From assembly GCA_032123035.1 (NCBI GenBank), contig JAQBFV010000153.1, forward strand, positions 1 to 29,871: a stretch of 29,871 nt of DNA, in the 5' to 3' direction. This stretch comes from SG8-41 sp032123035 (GTDB taxonomy: Bacteria > Pseudomonadota > Gammaproteobacteria > Burkholderiales > SG8-41). The notes below the pieces were generated by a model that made no database searches, had not been told where the DNA came from, and saw nothing but the letters and a program-made list of their open reading frames with translations. The translations under genes were made by a program, and so were the position numbers. Below, piece by piece: positions 7,537 through 15,352 of the stretch (position 1 is its first letter; each line of letters begins with the position of its first letter).

Positions 7537-9897
7537 TCATGGAACCTTGCCAAGCGCTTTCAGAATCCGCTCCGGCGTGAATGGCTGCGCCGTTACGCGC
7601 GCGCCGAACGGGGCAAGCGCGTCGTTGATGGCATTCGTCACCGCGGCGGGGGCGCCGGCGGTGCCCGCTTCGCCGGCGCCTTTCGCGCCCAGCTCCGAAG
7701 TCTGGGTTGGCGTTGTCACGTGCGCGATGATGATGTCCGGCATGTCGCCCGCCATCGGCACCAGGTAATCGGCGAGGTTGCCGTTGAGCAGCTGTCCTTC
7801 CGGGCTGTATAGGCATTGCTCATAGAGCGCAGCGCCGATGCCCTGCGCGATGCCGCCGCGGATCTGTTCGTCCACGAGCATCGGGTTGATCAGGGTGCCG
7901 CAGTCTTCAACGCACCAGTGCTTGAGCAGCGTCACCGCGCCGGTGTCGGTGTCGACCTCGACGAGCGAGGCCTGGATGCCGTTCGTGAAGGTGAACGCGT
8001 AGCTGCGCGGCGTGTAATGGCGCGTGACCATGAGCTGGGACTGGAAATCCATCGGCAGCGTGTCGGGGCGGAAGTAGGCCACACGCCCGAGCTCGGAGAG
8101 CTCCAGACGCGGCTCGCCGCTCACCTTGCTTACGATCTCATCGCTCACGACGTCGAGCTCGCTCTTGTCGGTCTTGAGGATCGCCGCCGCCACGTCGAGA
8201 ATGCGGTCGCGCAGCACCTTGCCCGCCTGCAGCACGGCCTCGCCGCCGATGCCGGCGCCGCGCGAGGCCCAGGTGCCACCACCGTAAGGCGTAACCGCCG
8301 TATCGCCGGTCACCACACGCACGCGGTCGATGGAGACGCCAACTGCGGTGGCGGCGACTTGCGCGAACGCGCCTTCGGTGCCCTGGCCCTGCTCGGTAAC
8401 GCTCACGAGGCACGTGACCATGCCGGTCGGCTCGAAGCGCAGCGTGGCGCCATCCTGCGAGGAAATGCGGGCGCCGCCCACGCCGTAGAAAGCCGGCGAC
8501 GGGTTGGTCACCTCGATCATCGCCGCGAGCCCGATGCCGCGGTAGACGCCTTTCGCGCGCAGCGCGGTCTGCTCTGCGCGCAATGCCTTGTAATCCATCA
8601 ATTCAAGCAGGCGGTCGAGCGCCTGGTGGTGTGAGAGCTTCTCGAACTTCAGGCCCGAAGGGAAGGTGTAGGGATAGGCATCGTCGGGGACGAGGTTGCG
8701 CCGCCGGAACTCCGCAGGATCCATCCCGAGCTTGGCCGCAGCAAGATCCACGATGCTCTCGGTGATCGCTACGGCGATCGGGTGTCCGACCGCGCGGTAT
8801 TGGCAAGTGACGTTCTTGTTGGTAAACACCACGTGCAATTTCGCGCGGTATTGCTGGTGTTTGTACGGGCCGCCGGTGAGGTTGACGACCTGGTTGCCCT
8901 CGATGCCGCTGGTGCGCGGATAGACCGAGTAGGGACCGATGCCGGTGAGGTCGTCAAGGTCAAAGGCGAGGATGTCGCCGTCACGGCTGCACGCGAGCCG
9001 CACCTTGGCGGTGTGCTCGCGAGCATGGATATCGGAAACGAACGACTCCAGCCGGTCAGCGACGAACTTGACTGGCCGGCGCAGCATGACGGAGAGCGCG
9101 GCGGCCGCCATTTCGTCGGCGTAGACATGTACTTTGATGCCGAAGGACCCGCCCACATCCTTCGCGATCACCCGCACGTTCCCCTCGGGAATGTCGAGGT
9201 GCCGCGAGAAGATGTCCTGCATCATGTGCGGCGTCTGGGTGGCATGGTAGACGGTGAGCGTGTGCTCGGCCACGTTGTAGTCGGCAAGGATGGAACGCGG
9301 CTCGAGCGTGACGCCGGTATGGCGCGCGAATTCGTAGGTTTCCTCGACCACGACGTCGGCTTTCGCGAAGGCCTCGTCCACGCCGCCGGTATCGAACTCG
9401 CGCTTGAAGCAGATGTTGTCCCCGAGGTCGGGGTGGATCACGCGGCGGCCGGAGAGCGCGTCCTGCATTTCCACAACGACGGGCAGCTCTTCCCAATCGG
9501 CCTGGATTTTCTCCAGTGCGTCTTCGGCCTGCTCGCGGGTCTCCGCGATCACGGCGGCCATCGCCTCGCCCTGCCAGCAGGCGCGGCCGATGGCGATGGC
9601 ATGCTGCGGCGGCGACTTGATGCCCTTGAGATGCCCCAGGACGCCCACCCACGGTTTGCAATAAGGGGCGAGTGCGGCCCCATCGACCACTGCGATGACG
9701 CCCGGCATGGCGCGTGCCTGATTTAGCTCGAGCTTGCGCAACCGCGCGTGCGCATGCGGGCTGCGGAAGAAAACCACGTGCGCGAGCCGCGGCAGGCGCA
9801 GATCGTCCACGTAGACCCCGCGCCCCTGCAGCAGCCGCCGTGCGTTCGCGCGCGGCACGCTTTTTCCTATGTAGCCGCTGTTGCTCGTTGGATCCAT
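7537..9897 (-). CDS. Molybdenum hydroxylase large subunit (xanthine dehydrogenase family, molybdopterin-binding)
   Basis: 786 residues from ATG 9897; the frame runs 20 codons further upstream into repeat DNA, which is unlikely to be coding. Conserved points: GKSVPRANARRLLQGRGVYVDD at the N-terminus, GGSFGIK (249-255), a molybdenum-site loop QYRAVGHP (366-373), GGTWASRGAGIGGEAV in the second domain, and KGAGEAG with the presumed catalytic Glu near 743. The loop is neither AYRCSFR nor AYRGAGR, so this is not a form I or form II CO dehydrogenase. It should insert a water-derived hydroxyl on a heterocycle or oxidise an aldehyde, passing electrons to the 2Fe-2S and FAD subunits encoded just upstream. 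No signal peptide is seen, so it is probably cytoplasmic. Confidence 0.95.
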   Translation of the reverse strand: MDPTSNSGYIGKSVPRANARRLLQGRGVYVDDLRLPRLAHVVFFRSPHAHARLRKLELNQARAMPGVIAVVDGAALAPYCKPWVGVLGHLKGIKSPPQHAIAIGRACWQGEAMAAVIAETREQAEDALEKIQADWEELPVVVEMQDALSGRRVIHPDLGDNICFKREFDTGGVDEAFAKADVVVEETYEFARHTGVTLEPRSILADYNVAEHTLTVYHATQTPHMMQDIFSRHLDIPEGNVRVIAKDVGGSFGIKVHVYADEMAAAALSVMLRRPVKFVADRLESFVSDIHAREHTAKVRLACSRDGDILAFDLDDLTGIGPYSVYPRTSGIEGNQVVNLTGGPYKHQQYRAKLHVVFTNKNVTCQYRAVGHPIAVAITESIVDLAAAKLGMDPAEFRRRNLVPDDAYPYTFPSGLKFEKLSHHQALDRLLELMDYKALRAEQTALRAKGVYRGIGLAAMIEVTNPSPAFYGVGGARISSQDGATLRFEPTGMVTCLVSVTEQGQGTEGAFAQVAATAVGVSIDRVRVVTGDTAVTPYGGGTWASRGAGIGGEAVLQAGKVLRDRILDVAAAILKTDKSELDVVSDEIVSKVSGEPRLELSELGRVAYFRPDTLPMDFQSQLMVTRHYTPRSYAFTFTNGIQASLVEVDTDTGAVTLLKHWCVEDCGTLINPMLVDEQIRGGIAQGIGAALYEQCLYSPEGQLLNGNLADYLVPMAGDMPDIIIAHVTTPTQTSELGAKGAGEAGTAGAPAAVTNAINDALAPFGARVTAQPFTPERILKALGKVP

Positions 9898-9920
9898 ATC
9901 GAGAATAAAAACCAGATTTA

Positions 9921-9951
9921 AGCCGCCGATGAACGCCGATGAACGCCGATA
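9921..9951. repeat. Period-11 GCCGATGAAC words upstream of the molybdopterin subunit
   Basis: GCCGCCGATGAACGCCGATG followed by another AACGCCGATA: three near-copies of an 11-bp unit. The same word family occurs at 7371-7395, 11641-11664 and 21275-21370. It lies inside the gap between the 2Fe-2S and molybdopterin genes of the operon. Confidence 0.85.
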
Positions 9952-10033
9952 CGGCAAACGTAAAAAATCAACTCAGAGAGCCCACGGGACACAGCAAGGC
10001 ACGAAAGTTTTCATAATTCGCACGTAAGTCTTT

Positions 10034-10056
10034 CCTTTGCGGCTTTGCGTCGAGGT
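10034..10056 (-). repeat. GCAAAGCCGCAAAGG word at the stop codon of the 2Fe-2S gene
   Basis: Starting at the TGA of the iron-sulfur gene, the sense strand reads ACCTCGACGCAAAGCCGCAAAGG, with two CGCAAAG words. It is a short member of the GCGGC/CTTTGCG family also seen in element B. Another example of repeat words beginning right at a stop codon. Confidence 0.6.
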
Positions 10057-10559
<503 letters not shown>

Positions 10560-10563
<4 letters not shown>

Positions 10564-11417
10564 GCGGCGAGCGCCGTGAGCGCGCGGCCCGTGAGCACAC
10601 GCGAGAGATGGAGCTTGGTCGTCGCCGTCGTGTACAGGTCGGCACTGGGTTCAAGATCCTGGGCGAGGGCTTCGCCTGCGGCGGCGATCGTGTCCGCCGA
10701 GACGCGTTTGTTCTCGAGTGCCGCCATTGCCGTGCGCGCCAGCGCGGGTGCCGGGCCCACGCCGAAGAACGTCAGGCGCAGATCCGAGAGCACACCGCGT
10801 GCATTTCTCCTCGCGAGCGCGGCCAGCCCGACGGTCGCATAATCGCCGCGCCGGCGCGCCAGCTCGATGAACGCGCTGCGGCAGTTCGAGCCAATGGCGG
10901 CGATTTCCACTTGCGTGAGAATCTCGTTCGGGCGCAGGGCCGTCTCGTAGAGCCCTTGAAAGAATTCGCGCGCGGCAACGCGCCGAGTCCCCGATGTGCT
11001 CCGGAGCACCAACTGAGCATCGAGCGCGACGCAGCAGGCGGGCCACTCCGCGGCCGGGTCGGCGAGCGCAAGGCTGCCGCCGAAGGTGCCGACATTGCGA
11101 ATCGCGACGTGCGCGATATGCGGGGCAGCCTGCGAGAGCAGAGGCAAATGCTTGGCAATATCCGCCGAACGCTGGATCTCTGCGTGGGTGGTAAGCGCGC
11201 CGATCCGGACCTTGCGGCCACGCACCGCGATGCCCGAGAGCCCCGCAATACGCGTGATGTCGATCAGGAGCGCGGGCGCGGCGAGCCGCATGTTAAGCGA
11301 CGCGAGCAGGCTCTGTCCGCCCGCGAGCAGGCGGGCGCCCTCGCCATGGCGCTCCAGCAGGTCGAAGACCTCAGCCAGGCTCCTCGCCCGGACGTAGGCA
11401 AATGGCGGCGCCTTCAC
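10560..11417 (-). CDS. Molybdenum hydroxylase medium subunit, FAD-binding
   Basis: 285 residues with a GTG start at 11417 preceded by GAGGAG. The two FAD-binding motifs of the CoxM/vanillyl-alcohol-oxidase-like fold are clear: LAGGQSLLA (31-39) and NVGTFGGSLALADPAAEWP (108-126). The CO dehydrogenase C-terminal domain follows. It accepts electrons from the 2Fe-2S subunit and passes them to NAD or a quinone-linked carrier. It is the first gene of the M-S-L operon and is divergent from the class D monooxygenase at 11933. The intervening 515 bp is mostly repeats. Confidence 0.95.
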
Positions 11418-11526
11418 AAGCGGGGCTCCTCACAGGGATGGCTGCGATGACCGTCTGACACGCGGTCTCTTCGCCGTTATGGTATCACTGCGATGGAGAC
11501 GCGGAAGGCCCCTGGTTTGGAGAAGC

Positions 11527-11600
11527 GTGACTGGTGACTTCAGATCAAGAGGTGACGACTGACGACTTTAAACCCGTGAACGGTGAACGGTGAGCGGAAG
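11527..11600 (+). repeat. GTGAC and GTGAACGG words opening the divergent intergenic block
   Basis: GTGACTGGTGAC, GGTGACGACTGACGAC and then CCGTGAACGGTGAACGGTGA lead into element B. They form the left, GTGA-bearing arm of a 300-bp block whose right end (element A copy 3) carries TTCAC words. The 11418-11526 part of this gap shows no recognisable feature beyond possible promoters, which I could not place confidently. Confidence 0.8.
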
Positions 11601-11601
11601 T

Positions 11602-11664
11602 GATTTGTTCTTTTCTGCGGCTTGGCGGTTCAATTTTGAAGTTTATCGGCGTATATCGGCGTCC
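11602..11664 (+). repeat. Composite intergenic element B, copy 2
   Basis: The plus-strand counterpart of 7371-7434. The core 11602-11652 differs from copy 1 at three positions out of 51, and includes the shared TTGGCGGTTCAATTTTGA. It is followed by a second TATCGGCGTCC word, as in copy 1. Located between divergent operons. Confidence 0.92.
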
Positions 11665-11670
11665 AGTCCC

Positions 11671-11748
11671 TCACCTCCGCCCCTCCCGAGAGGAGAGGGG
11701 TGGCACACACTTCCCTTCTGCTTTTGGGAGAAGGGGAAGGGATGAGGA
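11671..11748. repeat. Two successive C-rich/G-rich hairpins between elements B and A
   Basis: First dyad: CCCCTC (about 11690-11695) with GAGGGG (about 11705-11710). Second dyad: CCCTTCT with AGAAGGG across a GCTTTTGGG loop (about 11714-11737). Neither has a following T-run, so they are not typical intrinsic terminators. They look like another module of the composite intergenic block. Confidence 0.6.
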
Positions 11749-11754
11749 TGGGCG

Positions 11755-11829
11755 GCTAATTCTGGGTTCTGCACGGGGTCCGATTCACGATTCACGTTTC
11801 ACGGATTTTGGGCATTTATCTGCGGCGAA
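11755..11829 (+). repeat. Composite intergenic element A, copy 3 (divergent copy)
   Basis: CTAATTCTGGGTTCTGCACG, then GGGTCCGATTCACGATTCAC, GTTTCACGGATTTTGGGC and ATTTATCTGCGGCG. It keeps the module order of 17833-17905, but with more substitutions and with the TTTATCTGCGG word at the opposite end. It supplies the TTCAC arm of the block starting at 11527. The class D monooxygenase starts 104 bp downstream. Confidence 0.8.
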
Positions 11830-11932
11830 CCGTATTTTCTCGAGATGTTGGTCTGCGATTTCCCCTCGATTGATTGTGGACTAGAATCAGGCCCTGTCAC
11901 GGAAGCCTTGGAAAGTGAACGGAGATCGACGC

Positions 11933-13138
11933 ATGGACATGACCAAGCCGACCGCAGGCTTTTCCGACGTGGGCTACGAGGAAGCCCTGCGCCGGGCGCG
12001 CGAGCTGATTCCCTTTCTGCGCGAGCAGGCGCCGAAGTGCGAGGAAGCCCGCAAGCTCACTCCCGACGTGGTGGACGCCTTGAACCGCACCGGGATGCTG
12101 CGCTACCTGCAACCCAAGGTCCGGGGCGGCATGGAGCTGCCGTTCATCGCCTATTTCGACATTCCGGAAATGCTCTCGCGCGGCGACATGTCTGTTGGGT
12201 GGGTGGTTGCCAACCTCGCCTCCCATCACCGAAATCTGGTGTGGTGGGACCCGAAGGCGCAGGAGGAAGTCTGGAGCCACAATCTCGACGCGGGCATCGC
12301 CTCAGGCATCGCCTATCAGCAAGGTCGCGGCGTCCCTGCCGACGGCGGTATCGTGCTGTCGGGCGAATGGAACTTCTCTTCGGGCACCGACCATTCTGAC
12401 TGGAGCATGCTCGCCTGCATCGTGCGCGACGGCGAGAAGCCGGTCGATTACGTCTACTGCCTGCTCCATCGCTCCGACTACGAGGTCGTGGACGACTGGC
12501 ACACGCTCGGCATGCGGGCCACCAGCAGCAAGACGGTGCGCTGTAAGGATGTGTTCGTGCCAGCGTACCGGGTCGTGTCGATGTACGTCGCGCGCGAAGG
12601 CCACTCATGGCCCGGGCTCAAGGTGCACCGCAACCCGCACTACCGGATTCCCACCAGCGCGCTTGGCGGTCACTGCATCGGCGGCTGCATGGCGGGTAAC
12701 GCGCGCGCGGCGCTCGAGATCAGTATCGATCACGTCAAGTCCCGCAGCACCAGCTACACGGGCGCCAAGATGCGCGAGTTTCCTACGGTGCAGCTTCGGA
12801 TCAGTGCCGCCGGCGCGAAAATCGATGCGGCGGCGCTGCTTCTGCGCAACGACTGTCTCGAAGCTCAAGGCGTCTACGAAGGCGGTGGCACGGTGGATAT
12901 GGAAACGCGGCTGCGCTACAAGCGCAACTGCGCGCTGGCAGCAAAGCTGTGCGTCGAGGCCGTGGACTCACTGCACGAGATGGCCGGTGCCAACGGCATC
13001 TTCGACAAGTACCCCTTGCAGCGCATTTTTCGCGATGCGCGGGCGGCCGCCGGCCACTTCAGCTTCAGCACGGACGCGCAGCTGCCGCCATGGGGACTTG
13101 TCGTGCTGGGCGGGGAGTTCAATAGCCCAACGCTCTAG
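11933..13138 (+). CDS. Class D flavin-dependent monooxygenase (acyl-CoA-dehydrogenase-like oxygenase component)
   Basis: 401 residues from ATG 11933, with GGAG 8 nt upstream; a GTG at 11915 in frame is less likely. The N-terminal helical domain (LTPDVVDALNRTGMLRYLQP, RGGMELP), the GDMSVGWVVANLASHH segment, the central beta domain (SGEWNFSSGTDHSDW, WHTLGMRATSSKTV) and the C-terminal helices with PLQRIFRDARAAAGH match the HpaH/HsaA type of two-component flavin hydroxylase rather than a true acyl-CoA dehydrogenase. Such oxygenases use reduced flavin from a separate reductase to hydroxylate phenols; no flavin reductase gene is in this window. It diverges from the molybdenum hydroxylase operon, consistent with a shared catabolic locus. 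Confidence 0.88.
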   Translation: MDMTKPTAGFSDVGYEEALRRARELIPFLREQAPKCEEARKLTPDVVDALNRTGMLRYLQPKVRGGMELPFIAYFDIPEMLSRGDMSVGWVVANLASHHRNLVWWDPKAQEEVWSHNLDAGIASGIAYQQGRGVPADGGIVLSGEWNFSSGTDHSDWSMLACIVRDGEKPVDYVYCLLHRSDYEVVDDWHTLGMRATSSKTVRCKDVFVPAYRVVSMYVAREGHSWPGLKVHRNPHYRIPTSALGGHCIGGCMAGNARAALEISIDHVKSRSTSYTGAKMREFPTVQLRISAAGAKIDAAALLLRNDCLEAQGVYEGGGTVDMETRLRYKRNCALAAKLCVEAVDSLHEMAGANGIFDKYPLQRIFRDARAAAGHFSFSTDAQLPPWGLVVLGGEFNSPTL

Positions 13139-13157
13139 GCGGCGCTGCGCGCCGCCA

Positions 13158-13280
13158 GAAGTGATGAGTACTGGTGATGGAAAATGGTGATGATTACGGG
13201 TGATGGGTAAAACGCCGCCGGGTGAGCGGGTTTTCATCACCATTTCTCATCACCAAATCACATCACTCTCTTTCATCACC
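13158..13280. repeat. GTGATG...CATCACC palindromic block, copy 1
   Basis: The left arm has GTGATGAGTACTGGTGATGG and further GGTGATG words to about 13206. A central GCCGCCGGGTGAGCGGG follows, then a right arm of ATCACCATTT, CATCACCAAATC and CATCACC words to 13280. It separates the convergent monooxygenase (stop 13138) and the small gene, whose TGA (13276-13278) lies inside the right arm. Each gene therefore reads GTGAT words on its own sense strand just after its stop. A second copy is at 13664-13790. Confidence 0.93.
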
Positions 13281-13479
13281 TGTAAGAGAGATCCGCGCCC
13301 CGGCGGCGACGCAGTCGGCCGAACCCGTTTACGACACGCGCAATCAACCGCTTCACGCCCTTTGCAGCGAGCCCGGCAAGACGCAGCATTTCTTCAGCCC
13401 GGGCACGCCGCGCGGCCATTTCGATCGCGTGCATTTCCGCCGGTGTCAGAAAGTGAAAATTCCTTGTCATATTGCTCAT
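13276..13479 (-). CDS. Small basic protein of unknown function
   Basis: 67 residues (MSNMTRNFHFLTPAEMHAIE at the start), rich in Arg and Ala, with an arginine-rich end (GRLRRRRGADLSYR). I do not recognise a defined domain; it loosely resembles small DUF1127-like proteins of proteobacteria. Support for a real gene: AAAGGATG precedes the ATG at a good distance, a TATACT -10-like box with an inverted repeat lies just upstream, an 18-bp palindrome sits further up, and a GTGAT block begins exactly at its stop codon, as for clear genes in the window. The last ten or so residues approach the repeat, so the C-terminus may be variable. No neighbour predicts its role. Confidence 0.6.
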   Translation of the reverse strand: MSNMTRNFHFLTPAEMHAIEMAARRARAEEMLRLAGLAAKGVKRLIARVVNGFGRLRRRRGADLSYR

Positions 13480-13492
13480 GGTTCATCCTTTC

Positions 13493-13541
13493 ATCGAATC
13501 TAGTATATTCGATCAAAAACGTGAGGTTAGGTTCCTAACCT
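13493..13541 (-). promoter_or_regulatory. Candidate promoter with two dyads upstream of the small gene
   Basis: On the minus strand TATACT (13507-13502) is framed by the inverted repeat ATCGAAT-N7-ATTCGAT (13493-13513). A perfect palindrome AGGTTAGG-N2-CCTAACCT (13524-13541) covers the expected -35 position, where no good -35 hexamer is seen. This layout suits a repressor or activator site. No regulator gene is adjacent, so the binder is unknown. Confidence 0.5.
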
Positions 13542-13559
13542 TGCGGGATGAAATCTCAA

Positions 13560-13588
13560 GAAACAGTTTAGAAAAACTTAACTGTTTC
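13560..13588. other. Perfect 9-bp inverted repeat GAAACAGTT / AACTGTTTC
   Basis: Arms 13560-13568 and 13580-13588 with an 11-nt A-rich loop; two more pairs can form inside after one mismatch. There is no T-run on either side, so it is not an obvious terminator. It lies in the AT-richer gap between the small gene and the second GTGAT block. The rest of 13542-13663 shows no gene. Confidence 0.6.
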
Positions 13589-13663
13589 CGCCGTCTGGAG
13601 ACAACAAGCGGACCGCCGCGCCAGTGCAAGGGAGGATTAAAAGACGGATCGACTCCGCCGGAA

Positions 13664-13790
13664 GAGGTGATGAGTACTGGTGATGGAAAATGGCGATGAT
13701 TACTGGTGATGGGTGAAAGGCCGCCGGGTTAACGGGCTCGTATCACCATTTTTCATCACCATTTTCCATCACCATTATTAATCACCCGTA
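13664..13790. repeat. GTGATG...CATCACC palindromic block, copy 2
   Basis: Near-duplicate of 13158-13280. The left arm GTGATGAGTACTGGTGATGG is identical to copy 1, and a matching GCCGCCGGGT centre is followed by ATCACCATTTTTCATCACC, a CATCACCATT word and an ATCACCCG end. It ends 6 bp from the stop of the minus-strand efflux permease, which reads GGGTGATTAATAATGGTGAT after its stop. The two copies are direct repeats about 506 bp apart, with the small gene and its upstream dyads between them. Confidence 0.93.
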
Positions 13791-13795
13791 TGCCG

Positions 13796-15352
13796 TCAGG
13801 CCGCAACAGGCTTCGTCCGTCCCATGATCCAGGCCGGAATCAATCCCAGCATGAAGACGATCGCGATGATGAGGAAGCTGTCGCGAAAGCCCATCGTGTA
13901 GGCCTGGGCGTAGACAACGCGCCCGAGGTAATCGAGCGCACCCGCTGATTGCAGGTCCGGAGGTGCGCCGGCCCGCGCCAGTATTCCCTCCATCACGCGC
14001 AAGAGCTCCGTGGTGGCGCTGTTGCCGGCTGTCTGCAGGCTCGTCAGGCTTTCGCTGTGAAAGAAGGTGCGACGGTCGAGGGTGACCGAAAGCAGATTGA
14101 CGCCGAAGGCCCCGCCGAGCTGGCGTGAAAAATTGATCATGCCCGCGCCTTGACCGAGAAGCTCCGGCCGCAGCGAGCGCAGCGCGGCGAGATTGAGCGT
14201 GGGCTTGATGAGGCTCAGACCGAGGCGCGAGATGATCACGCACCATGCGATGGTCCAGAACGACATGTTGGCATCGACGCCAGCGAGCCAATAGGATGAG
14301 GTGGCGAAGCACAATAGTCCCGTGATGATCAGGGTGCGGGCGGGAACCCGGTCGGCCAGAGAACCGGCGAAAGGCATAAAGACGCCCATGACCAGTCCCG
14401 CCGGCATCAGCATCAGACCGGCCGCTAGGGGCGTCAGATGCTGCACGGTCTGCACGAACAGCGGCACCAGGTAGGTGGAACCGAACAGCCCGGCGCCGAA
14501 GATGCAGGCCACGATCGCTGCTCCGGTGAACTGCGCATTCCCCAGCACTTTGAGATTGACCAGCGGCTGCGGTGCGCGCAGCTCCCACACGATAAAACTG
14601 AACGCGGCGAGGACGGCGACCGCAAAGAGCCCGAGGATGTAGTCGGAATACCAGCCCTCGCGCTGGCCGTTGGACAGTCCAATGAGCAGGGATGCAAGCG
14701 CGGTCACGAGCAGCAGAAATCCCAACCAGTCAAAGCGCGCGCGCGCGCCTGCCTCCTCCCGCTCCGGCAGGAAAACGCTGCCCATCAGTATCGCGATGGC
14801 GCACACCGGGGCCGCGACATAGAAGATGTAGCGCCAGTTGAACTGGTCGATCATTACCCCGCCAAGCGTGGGCCCCAGGGCCGGCCCGAGGATCACGCTC
14901 ATGCCGAAGAAGCCCATGGCCTTTCCGCGCTGCCCGGGCGGAAACACCTTGAACAGCGTGTACATGGACAGCGGTTGCAGGATGCCCGCTACCGCCCCTT
15001 GCACGATCCGGCAGAAAATGAGCACCGATTCGTTGGGACTCAGACCGGCCAGCGCCAGCGAGGCGACGAAGATGCACAGCGCCCCGATGAACGTCCGGCG
15101 TTGCCCGAAGCTCCTCATCATCCAGGCATTGAGCAGCATGCCGACGGTCATCGCTGCCAGCGCCCCGGTGGAGAGCCACTGCGCGCGGTCCTGGCCGATG
15201 CCGAAGGCGCCCATGATGTCGGGGATGGCGACGTTGACCGAGGTCGTCGTCAGCACCGCCGAGATCGTGCCCAGCATCACCGTCACGGTCGCGATCCAGC
15301 GGTAGCCCGGGCCGTAGCGCTGGAACAGTGCCTCAGTTGTGTCGGATGGCAA
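13796..15352 (-). CDS. DHA2-family (EmrB/QacA-like) MFS drug:H+ antiporter
   Basis: 518 residues with about 14 hydrophobic segments, the usual size for the 14-TM DHA2 family. Motifs include TTSVNVAIPDIMGAFGIGQD (TM1 region), an MFS motif A-like loop (MMRSFGQRRTF), and the DHA2 motif C-like GMSVILGPALGPTLGGVM in TM5. The start is taken as TTG at 15352, giving MPSDTTEALF, with GAGG 6 nt upstream and a 20-bp overlap with the periplasmic adaptor gene; no ATG keeps TM1 intact. It should form an EmrAB-type pump with that adaptor. No TolC-like outer-membrane gene or regulator is present in the window. Probable substrates are hydrophobic or aromatic toxicants, perhaps pathway compounds, but this is inference. 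Confidence 0.93.
   Translation of the reverse strand: MPSDTTEALFQRYGPGYRWIATVTVMLGTISAVLTTTSVNVAIPDIMGAFGIGQDRAQWLSTGALAAMTVGMLLNAWMMRSFGQRRTFIGALCIFVASLALAGLSPNESVLIFCRIVQGAVAGILQPLSMYTLFKVFPPGQRGKAMGFFGMSVILGPALGPTLGGVMIDQFNWRYIFYVAAPVCAIAILMGSVFLPEREEAGARARFDWLGFLLLVTALASLLIGLSNGQREGWYSDYILGLFAVAVLAAFSFIVWELRAPQPLVNLKVLGNAQFTGAAIVACIFGAGLFGSTYLVPLFVQTVQHLTPLAAGLMLMPAGLVMGVFMPFAGSLADRVPARTLIITGLLCFATSSYWLAGVDANMSFWTIAWCVIISRLGLSLIKPTLNLAALRSLRPELLGQGAGMINFSRQLGGAFGVNLLSVTLDRRTFFHSESLTSLQTAGNSATTELLRVMEGILARAGAPPDLQSAGALDYLGRVVYAQAYTMGFRDSFLIIAIVFMLGLIPAWIMGRTKPVAA

Noticed and set aside
7317..7768. Open frames with repeated NGERRTA or RRSPFAV peptides
   Set aside because: They are translations of the 7-bp array at 7441-7531 with no ribosome site or conserved domain.
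11933..13138. Annotation as an acyl-CoA dehydrogenase
   Set aside because: Segments and length match HpaH/HsaA-type oxygenases, and the neighbours are oxygenases; no electron-transfer flavoprotein or CoA-pathway partner adjoins it.
13472..13699. 75-codon plus-strand frame opposite the small gene's promoter region
   Set aside because: It runs through the GTGAT repeat and the dyads, lacks a ribosome site and has no recognisable domain.
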